Shown here: positions 24,280 through 35,073 of the stretch, piece after piece
Layout: every line of letters begins with the position of its first letter
Position numbering within the stretch: the first letter of the stretch is position 1
Origin: Casuarina equisetifolia
Taxonomy: Eukaryota; Streptophyta; Magnoliopsida; Fagales; Casuarinaceae
DNA length: 64,000 bases
NCBI GenBank assembly: GCA_028551475.1
Contig: CM052361.1
Span: 1,247,501 to 1,311,500 of the forward strand
Reading direction: 5' to 3'
Translations under genes and position numbers: made by a program
Notes under the pieces: model-generated
Seen by the model: the letters and a program-made list of their open reading frames with translations, nothing else
Database searches by the model: none
Told to the model about the DNA's origin: nothing

Positions 24280-25777
24280 GTAATTTTATGCTGCACTTCA
24301 CTCGTGTTATCTCATTCCTTTTCTATATCTATTTCTTTACAAGGTAGACGAAAATTCATTACAAATTCATAATGTTTACCTAAAAGTAGATTGAAAGAAA
24401 AATAGAGTAGTTTTGAGTTCAGTTGGTTGATGGTTTTCTCTTTCATGTCCAGTTATTTTATCTGAATTACTTGATGTTTTCCTGGTCATGTCCACCTACA
24501 TGCCACCGACAATTGTTAGTGTTAGAAAAATATAGTGTAATTATGATTATTAGTTTTATACTTGTTTTCCTTTTTACCATGAATCCTTATAATTTAGGAA
24601 ATAGGTTTATGGGGAATAGTTTGTATTATTTCTTTCCTTTACAACTGTATATCTTTGTATTCTAAATAGATCTAACGCCTCTAAGTCTATACATAGCAAT
24701 ATGATTTCTTTTCTCAAATTCCTTTTTTTTTTTTTTTAAACTTTTTTGGTTCCATACTTTCTGTCTTGGTACCGTGTCCTCTCTCCTCCGCCTTGGCAAC
24801 ACGTTCTCACCCAGCCTCTGCTTGGGTCCATCCCCACTTCACTTAGCAGGCCTCCTCCTGATTTCTACCCAGGTTGGACCTCTTTAGGCCTGTTTTCTTC
24901 TCAGAGATTTCCGATCGGATCCTTAAGTTTGGGCCATCTTTCGGCTTCGGGCTTGAATCCCTACCCATCTGGAACCCCATTTGGGTTTGTTTTGCCCAAC
25001 TATCCCAGTAGCCGTCTCAATGCTACCGATCCTTATCATCAAGCAAGCTTTTGTATGTTTAAGATGAAATTTTTTAAATGGGTGTCTGAGATGTCTTCAA
25101 TTCATTTCTATGAGATTTCATTTGCCTTCTGTTAATCTCAAGATTGTTTTTGTGTTTATTGAATGTTTCTTCCAAACTTCTATTTTGTTTTTGCTTGTCA
25201 ATGGATGCACATCTTAGAAAACTAGTAAATTTGTCAACCACACCTCTCTCATGCATTCAATGACCTGCATTAGTTTCCTCAAACACTAACTTGAGAAAGT
25301 GAAATTCTTTTAGATGATACAACTTGGGTTAGCCAACCATTTAGTAGAGATTCCAATTGTGAGGTCTGAAGCTTGACACCCTGTATTATGTTTGTGTGAG
25401 CTTTTGTATGTTTAAGATGAAATTTTTTAAATGGGTGTGTAAGATGTTTTGGCCGCAAAAGCTTAGGGAAACATCGTCCATTGATGGAATTGTATTTTTG
25501 ATGCCCCTTTGACGCTTCTTGTGGGCTGCCCGCCGTGCTCATTCATCTTCCATTCTTTTAACCCTCACTTATTCTTATTTAATTTTAGCTAACTTTCTAT
25601 AGAGTGTTTTTTATTTATTGATTAGGTGACTTAAATTACAACTGTTAATTTAAGTTCATAAGAATAAAAGTTACTTTTGAAGACTTTCGTTATGTTTATT
25701 TTAGAGAATAAATTATTTACGAATGTTATAAGAAAAAAACGAGTATTTGTACACCAACACAAATTCCTGGATAGATG
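24280..25777. other. Intron-1 remnant then unassigned repetitive DNA
   Basis: TNL intron-1 sequence runs to about 24510. After that come LTR-like AT-rich DNA (about 24515-24670) and a more GC-rich block with one 129-codon open frame (24746-25135) of unrecognised, Pro/Ser-rich product. A 41-base segment ('gcttttgtatgtttaagatg...') occurs at about 25049 and again at about 25398, indicating an old direct repeat. Confidence 0.4.
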
Positions 25778-25978
25778 TCAAGATTTTTGAGAAATAATTT
25801 TTTCTTGCTGCAATTTGTTATTATCTCTAAGAAAAATAAAACCCTTTTGCTTCAAAGCAAGATATAAATAGTCTGTAAAACTATTGAAGATTTCTTTGTC
25901 ACAAAAACTGACAAAAATTCGCAGGTTGACAGAATTTTTTGAAGAAAAAGAAGATGAAGAAGAAGGAACACCGAGCAC
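25778..25978 (-). pseudogene. Antisense TIR-domain fragment from a different TNL lineage
   Basis: On the minus strand the frame reads RIFVSFCDKEIFNSFTDYLYLALKQ and then FLRDNNKLQQEKIIS. It aligns with the TIR opening (DVFLSFRGEDT..NFTDHLY.AL...G..TFRD...L.RG..IS). The SFRG core is altered to SFCD, and similarity ends at a stop. It is more diverged than, and opposite in orientation to, all other TNLs here, so it comes from another TIR gene. Confidence 0.6.
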
Positions 25979-28320
25979 TCAAAGGAAGAACTCGAGGCAA
26001 ACAAGACGACGAAGGAAGAACTCGAAGTTCGTGGTCATTGAAAACGGAAGCAGTAATTCCGTTGATTCTGGATCGTGTCCACTTTCCCTCGGTTTTGTCA
26101 ATAACCAGCTCCTGCATGCATGGGATTTACAAGCTGGACCTGCCGTGGAAGTAGCGGGTCTTCTTCAGCCTAACGTGGATCATAACCTGGAGGCTAGTGG
26201 TGATGTTGGCGGAGCAGTTTCTTTTCCGAACTAGCGACGGAATGAAGAAATTGTCGGTGCAAGTTGTAGTTTTTAACTGCAGCTAGTTAGTTATTCAACC
26301 TTGTGTATTAGTATCAGGTGTAAACGACTGTGGTAGTGTTGTCGGTCTCTCAACAATGTTTTATGTTCTGCTTTATGTAGTGTTGTAGCAGAAATTTGCA
26401 GCTTGCTTCGAGGAGAAGCTATGTTCTCTGCAACTTACAACGTGGTCGCGCTAAAAACCAGAGACGTCTGCCCAATTGCTTCGATCAGTTAGTTTCAATT
26501 TAATTTCTGGTGGGTCAACTGTCATTGGCAGCTTTGCTAAACAAGGAAATTCTCATCAATCCGACAAGTTTATTATATTACTCTTGATCGGATCAACTAA
26601 AAAGATGAACTAGTTCCATTGACTTTTATAAAATTATTCTTAAGTAAAATTGAAATAAAGATTAATAGATGAAATCAAGATTATTGGTATAGTCAAATGT
26701 TACTAATCACCTCATTACTAATGTTACTAATTTTTTTCCCCTTGGGACAATCATGATTGTTGGCAAGAAGTACGGAAATATTGTAATCAAGTATTTCTCT
26801 ATTGTTAAAATGATCATGCTCTTTATGACGATGATGATAATGAGGTGAACATACGACTACCACTTGTAATTCTTAATTAGTTTCAACAATGAACTTAGCC
26901 AAAAAGATAAAAACAATTGGCATCAAATTGTCACATCCTCCCTTGTAATTCTTAATTAGTTTCAACAATGAACTTAGCCAAAAAGATAAAAACAATTGGC
27001 ATCAAATTGTCACATCCTCCCCTGGTCAATAGAGTTTCATGTATAAAAAATCCAAAATCATGCACTAGGTGCATGATTGAATGAATTTTTTATTAGTAAT
27101 TTATCAAGTTCTTTGTATATAGATAAATTATTTTTTCTTTGTAAGATTAATCTAAGTACGAAATAAGTTTTTTTTTACATGATATTAGAATCTTAGATTT
27201 ATATAAATGAAAGAAAAATACAAACAATCAGTTAAATAAACATAAGACATGAGAAGTAAAGATGCATTAAATTGGTAGTCCTAAAGCTTCTGTTGCATGA
27301 AACACAGAAAATTCACAAGTGAAAGTTAAAACCATTTGACTGAATGTGTCACAGGGATGTTGGAGCAAATATATAACCAAGGGAAGGAATTACAGAGTTC
27401 TAATCCACTCTTCATCAGTAAATGCCTTCAGACACATGCCCTTGACAACTTGCCATGTTCTAGTTCTTCAATTCTTTTGGATTGGTATAAGGGAATTGGA
27501 CCAAATATCCTTAAAATTCCTCATATTTTGATATTTATTGCTGAATTATAAAAGAATATGCATCTTCGTCCTCCTATATTTTTCAATTGTTCAGAGCAAA
27601 AGCTATCTAGTTTCCGCTCGACGATTAGAAGAACAAAACGATAGTGTTTTCTTTTTCTATACCAAGTTTCCTATCATTGAAGGCAGTAATGTTTTAGGCA
27701 ACAGATAACAAAGAAAGAGCCAACGGCTGAGCAAGGAAAATATTTGCACTCAAGAATTACTACAAGTGTAGGGAACTGATTTGTGTATTTCTTATCATAA
27801 CAGTAATGAACTGAGGAAACTTTCTCAATCCTTCGGCTGGCTATTATAATAAACTAGAGTTGCCTCCACTCCATGAAATCCACCTTGTCTGCCTCCTAAA
27901 CAATGTACTTGACCAAGTACCAATCAACAACCTTTTACAACTTTCATGAAGTCAGGATGGAAGAACCACGCCAATGCCTGTCAAAAGTGCTACCGACATA
28001 AGGAATGACCAAATTCTTTGTAAAAGATCGGCCTTTACAGAATCAGGAACACAAGCTGCATTAACATAATTTAATATGTCATGAACTCGTTTGAGAAATG
28101 TTATCCACAGTTAGTTAAACTATCAGCTTATAGAGATTTCACAAAGACCTAGGCAATTGTAAAAACTTCGTGTTACTCTAAGTCAATTGCGTTTTATAAA
28201 TATTTAATGAGGGAAAGGATGACATTAGAGTAAAGGAAATTAAATTTACTAGAAAAAGGAATCATAACAGCTTACTAGAGACTGATGGTTATTGTTAATT
28301 AGGTAAAGAAGTCAATTATG
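25979..28320. other. Array spacer without a supported gene
   Basis: It contains a moderately GC-rich block (25930-26450; the open frame 25884-26234 is unrecognised), spacer repeat copy 2 (about 26735-27200) and AT-rich DNA. A TNL upstream-like 'agtaatgcc.tca.acacatgcc' block lies near 27420. No RNA gene was seen. Confidence 0.5.
26864..27021. repeat. 79-bp tandem duplication inside the spacer repeat
   Basis: The segment 'gtaattcttaattagtttca...cacatcctccc' occurs twice in direct tandem with a 79-base offset and almost no differences. Spacer copies 1 and 4 have it once. Confidence 0.9.
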
Positions 28321-29760
28321 AATTAAAATATCAATGATTTGGTTGTTGGATGGTCTTTGTTTAAATTCATCAAAGCAATTGCCGGAAGCTTTCAAACGCA
28401 TTCTTTACCTCCTCCTCAATGTTTGCATGCAAAAATCCAAAAGCAAAAGTACAAGGTTTGTCAGGGGAAGGTCTTTTCCGGGGAAAGCACAAATGGGGTT
28501 CCTCTGCGATTGCTCTATTTGCGGGGCGATTTCAGATGCTCTTAGTGACGCATGCCGTAAAGCAAATGAGGATGGGAAAAGTAATCGGTGGACCATTGAA
28601 AAGCAACTGCATTATATATAAGAGAAGAGAAACCTTCTCTTGCTCTTCACCGTCGACTTTCCTGGACCACTTCATCTTCTACTTCTATATTGTGAGTACA
28701 TTTGATGTTGAGTACGAATAAAAGATCAAAAATGAATTAAAATAACAATATTTGGTTGTTGGGTGGTCTTTGTTTCAATTTGTAAAAGAAATTTCCGGAA
28801 GCTTTCAAACACATTCTTCACCTCCTTCTCTTTCTTTGCATGCAGAAATCCAAAAGCAAAAGCACAAGGTTTGTCAGGGGAAGGTCTTTTCCGGGGAAAC
28901 CACAAGTGGGGTTCCTCTGCGATTACTCTATTTTCGGGACAATTTTAGATGGTCTTAGTGACGCAAGCCGTAAAGAAAATATGGATGGGAAAAATAGTGG
29001 ACCATTGAAAAGCAACTGCATTATATATAAGAGAAGAGAAACCTTCTCTTGCTATTCACCGTTGACTGTCCTGGATCACTTCATCTTCTACTTCTATATT
29101 GTAAGTACATTAGACGTTGAGTTCGAATAAAAGATCAAAAATGAATTAAAATAACAAGATTTGATTGTTGGGTGGTCTTTGTTTCAATTTTTAAAAGCAA
29201 TTTCTGGAAGCTTTCAAACACATTCTTCACTTCCTTCTCTTTCTTTGCGAGCAGAAATCCGAAAGTAGAAGCACAAGGTTTATGAGGGGAAGGTCTTTTC
29301 CAGGGAAACCACAAGTGGGGTTCCTCTGCGATTACTCTATTTTCGGGACAATTTTAGATGGTCTTAGTGACGCAAGCCGTAAAGAAAATATGGATGGGAA
29401 AAATAATCTGTGGACCATTGAAAAGCAACTACATTATATATAAGAGAAGAGAAACCTTCTCTATCTCTTCACTGTTGACTTTCCTGGATCACTTCATCTG
29501 CTACTTCTATATTGTAAGTACACTTGACGTTGAGTTCGAATAAAGATCAACATTGAATTAAAATAACAATATTTCGTTGTAGGGTTGTCCTTCATAAGAC
29601 GTTAGTTTCGAATAACAGATAAAAAATGAATTAAAATAACAAGATTTGGTTGTTGGGTTGTCTTTGTTTAAATTCGTCAAAGCAATTTGCGGAAGCTTTA
29701 AAACTCCTCTTTCTTTGCATGCAAAAATCCAAAAGCAAAAGCACAAGGTTTGAATACCAT
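28321..29760 (+). repeat. ~410-bp repeats of TNL upstream DNA, three copies plus a partial
   Basis: Copies begin at about 28321, 28735 and 29145, and a truncated one at about 29635. Each starts 'atgaattaaaataaca' and carries a conserved inner part: GGGGAAGGTCTTTTCC, then 'gtgacgca.gccgtaaagaaaat', then 'gagaagagaaaccttctct'. The inner elements are the same ones found upstream of the TNL genes and in the 36.6-37.8 kb array. Open frames of 60-100 codons recur in each copy but shift relative to one another, so coding is not supported. Confidence 0.85.
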
Positions 29761-30202
29761 GTTATAAGTTTAAGTTCACTTCTTCTCAAAATTTCTTACT
29801 AAGAAGAAAGGTTGTATAAACTTGTAAGACATATTATATATCATTTTTACGAATATAGGACTTCTACTATTCAAGTTCAATCTTTCTAACAATGAGAGAT
29901 TGACCCATTTTTCCAATTGAGTTGGATATATGGAGAAAAACTAATTTTAATACCATATAAAAATAATAAAATCAAACTAAAAAATTAACTTAGTTAGGGA
30001 GACTTTTTTTATATTAAATATTAGTCAAGGATCATATCTTTTACATGTATGACTTTCACCCCTGACACTCTAGACTATTTCATATACTTTCAATGAACCA
30101 TACCAAAAGGAAAATGAAGATGGGGAAAAATAATCGGTGAATCACTCAAAAGCAACAGTGTTGTTTAATGAGAAATGAGACCTTTGTTTGCTTCCATCGC
30201 GG

Positions 30203-30210
30203 TATTTAAA
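30203..30210 (+). promoter_or_regulatory. TATTTAAA box of TNL-2
   Basis: TATTTAAAG lies 88 bases upstream of the start codon. The same box lies 89 bases upstream of the TNL-3 start, within a conserved upstream block. It is a likely core promoter element. Confidence 0.55.
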
Positions 30211-30290
30211 GAAAAGAGAACCCTTCTTTTTTTCTCCCCTACTCTTAGCTACACGTTCGCTAACTCCCACTCTAATCTGCAAGCTCTTCC

Positions 30291-30794
30291 ATGGCAACTC
30301 GATTCCTTTCATCCTCTTCTAAAGCTAGTTGGGATCATGACGTCTTCCTAAGTTTTAGAGGTGAAGATACCCGCAAGAACTTCACCGATCATCTCTACAA
30401 AGCCTTAGTTCAAGCGGGAATTCATACCTTCCGAGATAAGGAGGATCTTAGAAGAGGGAGGACCATCTCTACCGAATTGCGCAAGGCAATTTGTGGATCA
30501 AGGATTTTCATTGTGGTATTCTCTAAAAACTATGCTTCTTCCACGTGGTGTCTTGATGAACTTACTGAGATCATGGACTGTTGTAGAAAAAATACATCCC
30601 ACACTCTTCTCCCAATATTTTATCATGTTGACCCTTCCGATGTTCGAAAACAAACCGGGACATTTGCGGAAGCATTTGCTAAGCATAAAAGTAGGTTTCA
30701 CGCTAATATGGTGAAGGTAGAAAAGTGGAAAGAAGCTCTTACTGAAGCTGGGAGCAGCTCTGGTTGGGATGTCTCAAGCGTTGCAAATGGGTAA
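30291..30794 (+). CDS. TNL-2: intact TIR-only protein (truncated TNL locus)
   Basis: An uninterrupted 167-residue TIR protein. Visible motifs are DVFLSFRGEDTRKNFTDHLY (17-36), RRGRTIS (54-60), the SSTWCLDEL motif with the probable catalytic Glu90, and YHVDPSDVRKQTGTF (111-125). Plant TIR domains are NADases that produce signalling nucleotides in immunity. The exon would normally end at a donor at 30790/30791, but intron 1 is followed only by a fragment (to about 31190) and then DCD sequence. No NBS or LRR exon remains. Read without splicing, it stops cleanly at GGG|TAA right at the old donor. A TIR-only gene is therefore plausible, though expression is unknown. Confidence 0.85.
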   Translation: MATRFLSSSSKASWDHDVFLSFRGEDTRKNFTDHLYKALVQAGIHTFRDKEDLRRGRTISTELRKAICGSRIFIVVFSKNYASSTWCLDELTEIMDCCRKNTSHTLLPIFYHVDPSDVRKQTGTFAEAFAKHKSRFHANMVKVEKWKEALTEAGSSSGWDVSSVANG

Positions 30795-31190
30795 TTTTAT
30801 GCTACACTTGACTTGTGTTTTGTCATTCCCTTTCTATTACTGCTTCTTTGCAAGATAGACAAAAATTCATGCAAACACATAATTTTTACCTAAAAATGGA
30901 TTTAAAAAAAGAACGCAATTTTTGACTTCAGTTGGCTGATGGGTTTTTTCTTTCATATCTAGTCACTTTAGTTGAATTACTTGATGTTTTCTTGTTCATG
31001 TCCACCCTACCACAATTTAAAGATCATGCCAGCTAAAATGGTTAGGATTAATGCTGCGTTTCTAATAAAATGTCTTACCGTCAGGGAGGGCATTATATTG
31101 TAAACATATTGTCCTTCAAACCCTTAAATCGTGGACTTATCCAACAGTTAAAAATAAAAAATAAAAAAATTAAAAGTTGGTTATTGACAA
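30795..31190 (+). other. TNL intron-1 remnant
   Basis: It aligns by eye to the start of intron 1 of TNL-3 and TNL-4 ('gatcatgcca.ctaaaatggttagg', 'ttatattgtaa.catattgtc'). It breaks off before the NBS exon, directly abutting DCD 3'-tail sequence. Confidence 0.8.
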
Positions 31191-31400
31191 AGTTGCAAGT
31201 TCCAAAAGAGAACAACTTGTGTGTCTTTTGTCATTCTTAAGTCCTCTAAATATGAGGCACCTACTATGCCTCTTATCTTCTTTGTAAATATAGTTTCCAA
31301 TAGTATATTTTGTTATTTGCTTCATTTTGGTTTAAGCCATTCAAATCTTAGCACTTGGGGTGATGCATTGATACATAGCCCTACCCTTAGATTTTAAGGT
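31190..31400 (+). pseudogene. Detached DCD 3'-tail fragment
   Basis: It matches the 3' UTR and downstream tail of DCD-A ('agagaacaacttgtgtgtcttttgt', 'gtttaagccattcaaatcttagcactt') but has no exon. It is sandwiched between TNL-2 intron 1 and the 5' intron of DCD-B, marking a recombination scar. Confidence 0.8.
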
Positions 31401-34130
31401 GCTTTGATTTCGTTGTTATTCTTTTTTTTTTTTCTTCTTCTCAATTTTGAAGTGATCTACGCGATAGTTTTAGTGTATCTGTTCTCTGATTCTGTTCCTT
31501 AATTGAATTGATGTTGCTTGATCTGAACTATGAATTAGTCAAACATGTTGGATTCTACTCTGCCTATTGAGTACTCTTTCTTTTCTAAGCAGTCGATTGA
31601 ATATTTTGATGCTGAAAATATATTCTTTTATTCTGTCCTACATATGCAATTGTTCTTATGTAGATGATGGGATTCCCCGTTGAAGCTTTTCAATTGAAGT
31701 TGTCGGCATGTGATTGATTGTTCTTGTTTGATTTGTAAATCTCTGATATAGTTATGCTTTGTCTTCTTATGTTTGTTTCTTTGATCAAAATCTTTGGGTG
31801 AAGTCAAGGTTTTCTACTCTTATCTTTTGTTCTGGATGTTTATCTTCCGTATTTTATTACAAATTGTTAAAAGAGTTGGTACTGTGTCATGGAATTAGGT
31901 TTTGGAAAGATGGAGAGCATGCAGAGCTTTTGCCAATTGGGTGATGACCTTCGAGGACAATCAAAAGTCTCAGAGGATCATAAATGGTTAATGGCTGCTT
32001 CTAAGTTGGATGAGCAGACAAGGTCAAAAGGTGAACGCATGAACAATCTTGATCTTTCCAAGGGCCCAGCTGAAATAAGGACGAGGGAGAAATTTGGGTT
32101 CCAAGAAGATAACAAATTTGAAAGCCTCAACTTCAACATGTTGAACTTGGATGCTAAACGAACTGAAAATGTGAGCAAAAATTCCTTCAGGAATGGTATT
32201 TACAACATGAATTCAGTGTACCAGAAAAACAATGCGAACCTTGTGGGAAGCATGATGGGTACCAAGCACAGTGGCAATAACCATAGCAAAAAAGCATCCA
32301 ATGACAATAGTGGTAACAACAACAACAACGAAAATGCCAAAACCAACAATTCAGCTGACAAAAGGTTCAAGACTTTGCCGGCAACAGAGACACTCCCGCG
32401 GAATGAGGTTCTCGGAGGATACATCTTTGTTTGTAATAACGACACAATGCAGGAAGATTTGAAGCGACAGCTATTTGGTAATACTCTCTATTTAATCTTT
32501 TTGTGGATGTAAGTAAAGTATGGATGTGTCAATAGTTTTGAAATGTATGTGGTCATCTTTTGTATAATGCATGACAAAACACATGACTTGAAGTGTCAAG
32601 TAGATTAAGCTTAGGGTTAATTTTCCTTTACCGAGAATAAAAGGTGAATGGTTCATGTGAATATTACTAATGCCCTCATTTCATAGGTCTACCTGGGCTA
32701 TCACCCCAGGCTTACCTCTCTTTCTCTATAACTACATTACACACCAATTGAATGGAATCTTTGAGGTTTGTGCTCTTTTTTTTTTTAAAATAAATTTTCT
32801 TTCTTAAAAAAGTCATTATACTATCTATTTCCTTTGTAATGCTCTTGGTTTTAGAAGGAGTGTACTAAGAAAAGGAAGAGTCATTATTTCAAACAGGCCA
32901 CCTTGGTGAAACTACTTTTGACCTAGTGTTTTTCCTGCCTGTGAGCGTGAGCTTCTTGAGGCAGATTTTGTTTAGCATTTTAAAGAAGTGAATGGGCATT
33001 AGGGAGTTCCTTGTCCTGTACATTACCGTTTCCGGGAGATAGTGTTAGATTTCCTGATATTATGTAATTTGATTACCCGTTTTTCTTTCATTTTTCTTTA
33101 TTTCTTTCTTTCTTCCTTTTTTTTTTTTCTTTTTTGGCCCCCCTTCTATAATATGTAGTGTGGGAATTGTGGGATGAGTTACTTTTGTGCTTGACTTTGA
33201 GGTAGAATACTTATTTTTTGGTGTTGATTCTGTACAGGCAGCAAGTTTTGGGGGATCTAACATTGATCCAACTGCATGGGAAGATAAAAAATGTAAAGGA
33301 GAGTCAAGGTTTCCCGCTCAGGTAGAACTTGGATTAGTGGATTGGAAAGCTTTGTTTCCTTGGTGTACATGGCTGATATCTAATTTTCTTGTTCACTGTT
33401 TTAAATCATTTTAATAGGTAAGAATCCGTGTTAGAAAACTCTGCGAGTCCTTTGGAAGAAGATGCCTTCAGGCCAGTATTGCATCACTACGATGGTCCCA
33501 AATTTCGCCTTGAGCTCTCGGTTCCAGAGGTATGCTAAATCTCCTTGTTAATTACATTTTTTAACGTTATCATGGTATGTATCATTATAAATAGTTTGAA
33601 GTTGTTGCTTTATGGACGCCATCATTCAGTGGTCTTCCGGACATGGATGGTCGCATAGCTTGAAACTGATGTTCAAATTTTGATTGTGATAGTGCAGACC
33701 CTGGATCTATTAGACCTCTGTGAACAAGCAGGCTCTGCAGCATAAGCAAGAAGATGTGTGACTAGGTTCTGTGGTGCATCTCAGCTGTGGGCTTTTCACA
33801 GATTTTCCATACAGCGTAAGCTTGGGAAGTTAAATCTGGTTCGGCAAATGTTCTGGAGAGAGTGTTACCAGCTGAATAAGAAGTGTTGTATCTGGTAAAC
33901 TTCTTAAGTTGTTGCATAACTTTAATATCAGTGTAATGTTATAGACGAAGTTGCAAGATGTAAAAGAGAACAACTCGTATATCTTTTGTAATGCTTTAAG
34001 TCCTCTAAATATGAGGTGCATGGCGCTTCTTATCTCGTTTGTAAACAGAGTTCCCAAAAGTATGTTTTATTATTTACTTAGTTTTGGTTTGAGCCATTCA
34101 AATCTTGACTGCCAAGGTATGATGACGAAA
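31400..34130 (+). pseudogene. DCD-B: frameshifted DCD/N-rich gene copy
   Basis: It retains the 3' part of the 5' intron and all five coding exons: exon 1 31910-32477, exon 2 from 32687, exon 3 about 33238-33321, exon 4 from about 33418, exon 5 about 33697-33744. Exon 1 is open and close to DCD-A, with a shorter Asn run. Exon 2 has a 22-base deletion after GGTCTACCT that removes the PPRYRDSV segment and shifts the frame. Exon 4 carries an extra base after ACTCTGC. A transcript could at most give the N-terminal region plus the first DCD strands. The promoter and leader exon of DCD-A are absent. Confidence 0.88.
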
Positions 34131-34646
34131 TCTTGATTGCCAAATTACATGATTTCTTAGAAATTCAATAACAAGCAGCAATTTCAGAGTAATATTTCTT
34201 GAATCAATTGCAATAATTTACTCTTAAAGTCCCGTAGAATTAGGGGAGGATTTCATCGCAAATTTTGTGATCCCTCTTTGCAAAGATAGCTACTTTTTAT
34301 CCCTCTTGGATGGGGCTCATTAAGATGAGTTTTTTCTTATTTAATGGGGTTAGACTGAGTTGTTTGAGCTTATGCCCATGACATACTCTTAACAGATGCA
34401 AGAGAGTATTAAAATGCTTGAGAACACCCAATAATGACAGCCCTTGTTTCTTCAAAAGACCTTGTCCTCCAGGGTTAATTTCGTTTTTCTTTTTTAGAAT
34501 GTTATTCGACACTTGAGATGGTGGCTGAAGAGAAGTATGACATGGTGGCTGGAACCTAGAGAATTTAGGCGGTTCTCCTCTCCCCGAAAGATACCAGAAT
34601 GGGCACTGGATCTGGCCCATTTCATAGTTGCCCTCATCCACCCTAA

Positions 34647-35073
34647 TGTTATGCTCTGCCTCCTTCCTAGAGAAGAGGGAAGGCCCAAACTCAAGCTAGT
34701 GCGATCCCGAGAATAAACCCCAAAAGACATGAGAGGCACACCCGGAAGTGTGTCACGCAATGAAGGAAGAGGGGCCAAGGGAGCCCCTCAAGAAGCAAGT
34801 GGCGGGCGTGTAAAGCGCTCCGATGATGGGGATCATCCATGGCATGAAGATGCCCGCCTTAGAGTAGCGGGGGAGGTTAACCATTGCTTATCCTCGGACA
34901 ACAGAAATCAAGGAGACACCTCTGGGGAGGATGCCTCTCTCTCCCTACTTGACTAGAGGCAAATGATGGAGTAGCCGCCTAGTTAGAAATCTTGGTAAAT
35001 GCGAAGTGCATTTCTAACTACTCACGCGGTGCGCTACTCCATAACGTTCCTTCGAGACAACCAGGATGTAACA
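34647..35073. mobile_element. 427-bp LTR-like insertion (solo LTR or small TRIM-type)
   Basis: The insertion begins TGTTA and ends TAACA, the inverted termini typical of LTRs. CTAA is repeated directly on both sides (34643-34646 and 35074-35077). The paralogous spacer after DCD-A (about 21417-21437) has the uninterrupted site, so this is a proven insertion relative to that copy. It has no coding capacity and no visible internal LTR pair, hence a solo LTR is most likely. A four-base duplication is slightly short for LTR elements (usually five). Confidence 0.75.
34968..35040. repeat. Imperfect hairpin near the 3' end of the insertion
   Basis: GGAGTAGC...TAGTTAGAAAT on the left pairs with ATTTCTAACTA...GCGCTACTCC on the right around a loop of about 20 bases. 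A few unpaired bases interrupt the stem. It sits entirely within the 427-bp element. Confidence 0.7.

Noticed and set aside
28334-29543. Small protein family of 60-100 codons repeated three times
   Set aside because: Frames differ among the copies and the sequence is homologous to non-coding TNL upstream DNA.
34729-34956. 75-codon reading frame
   Set aside because: It lies wholly inside the 427-bp LTR-like insertion and has no recognisable domain.
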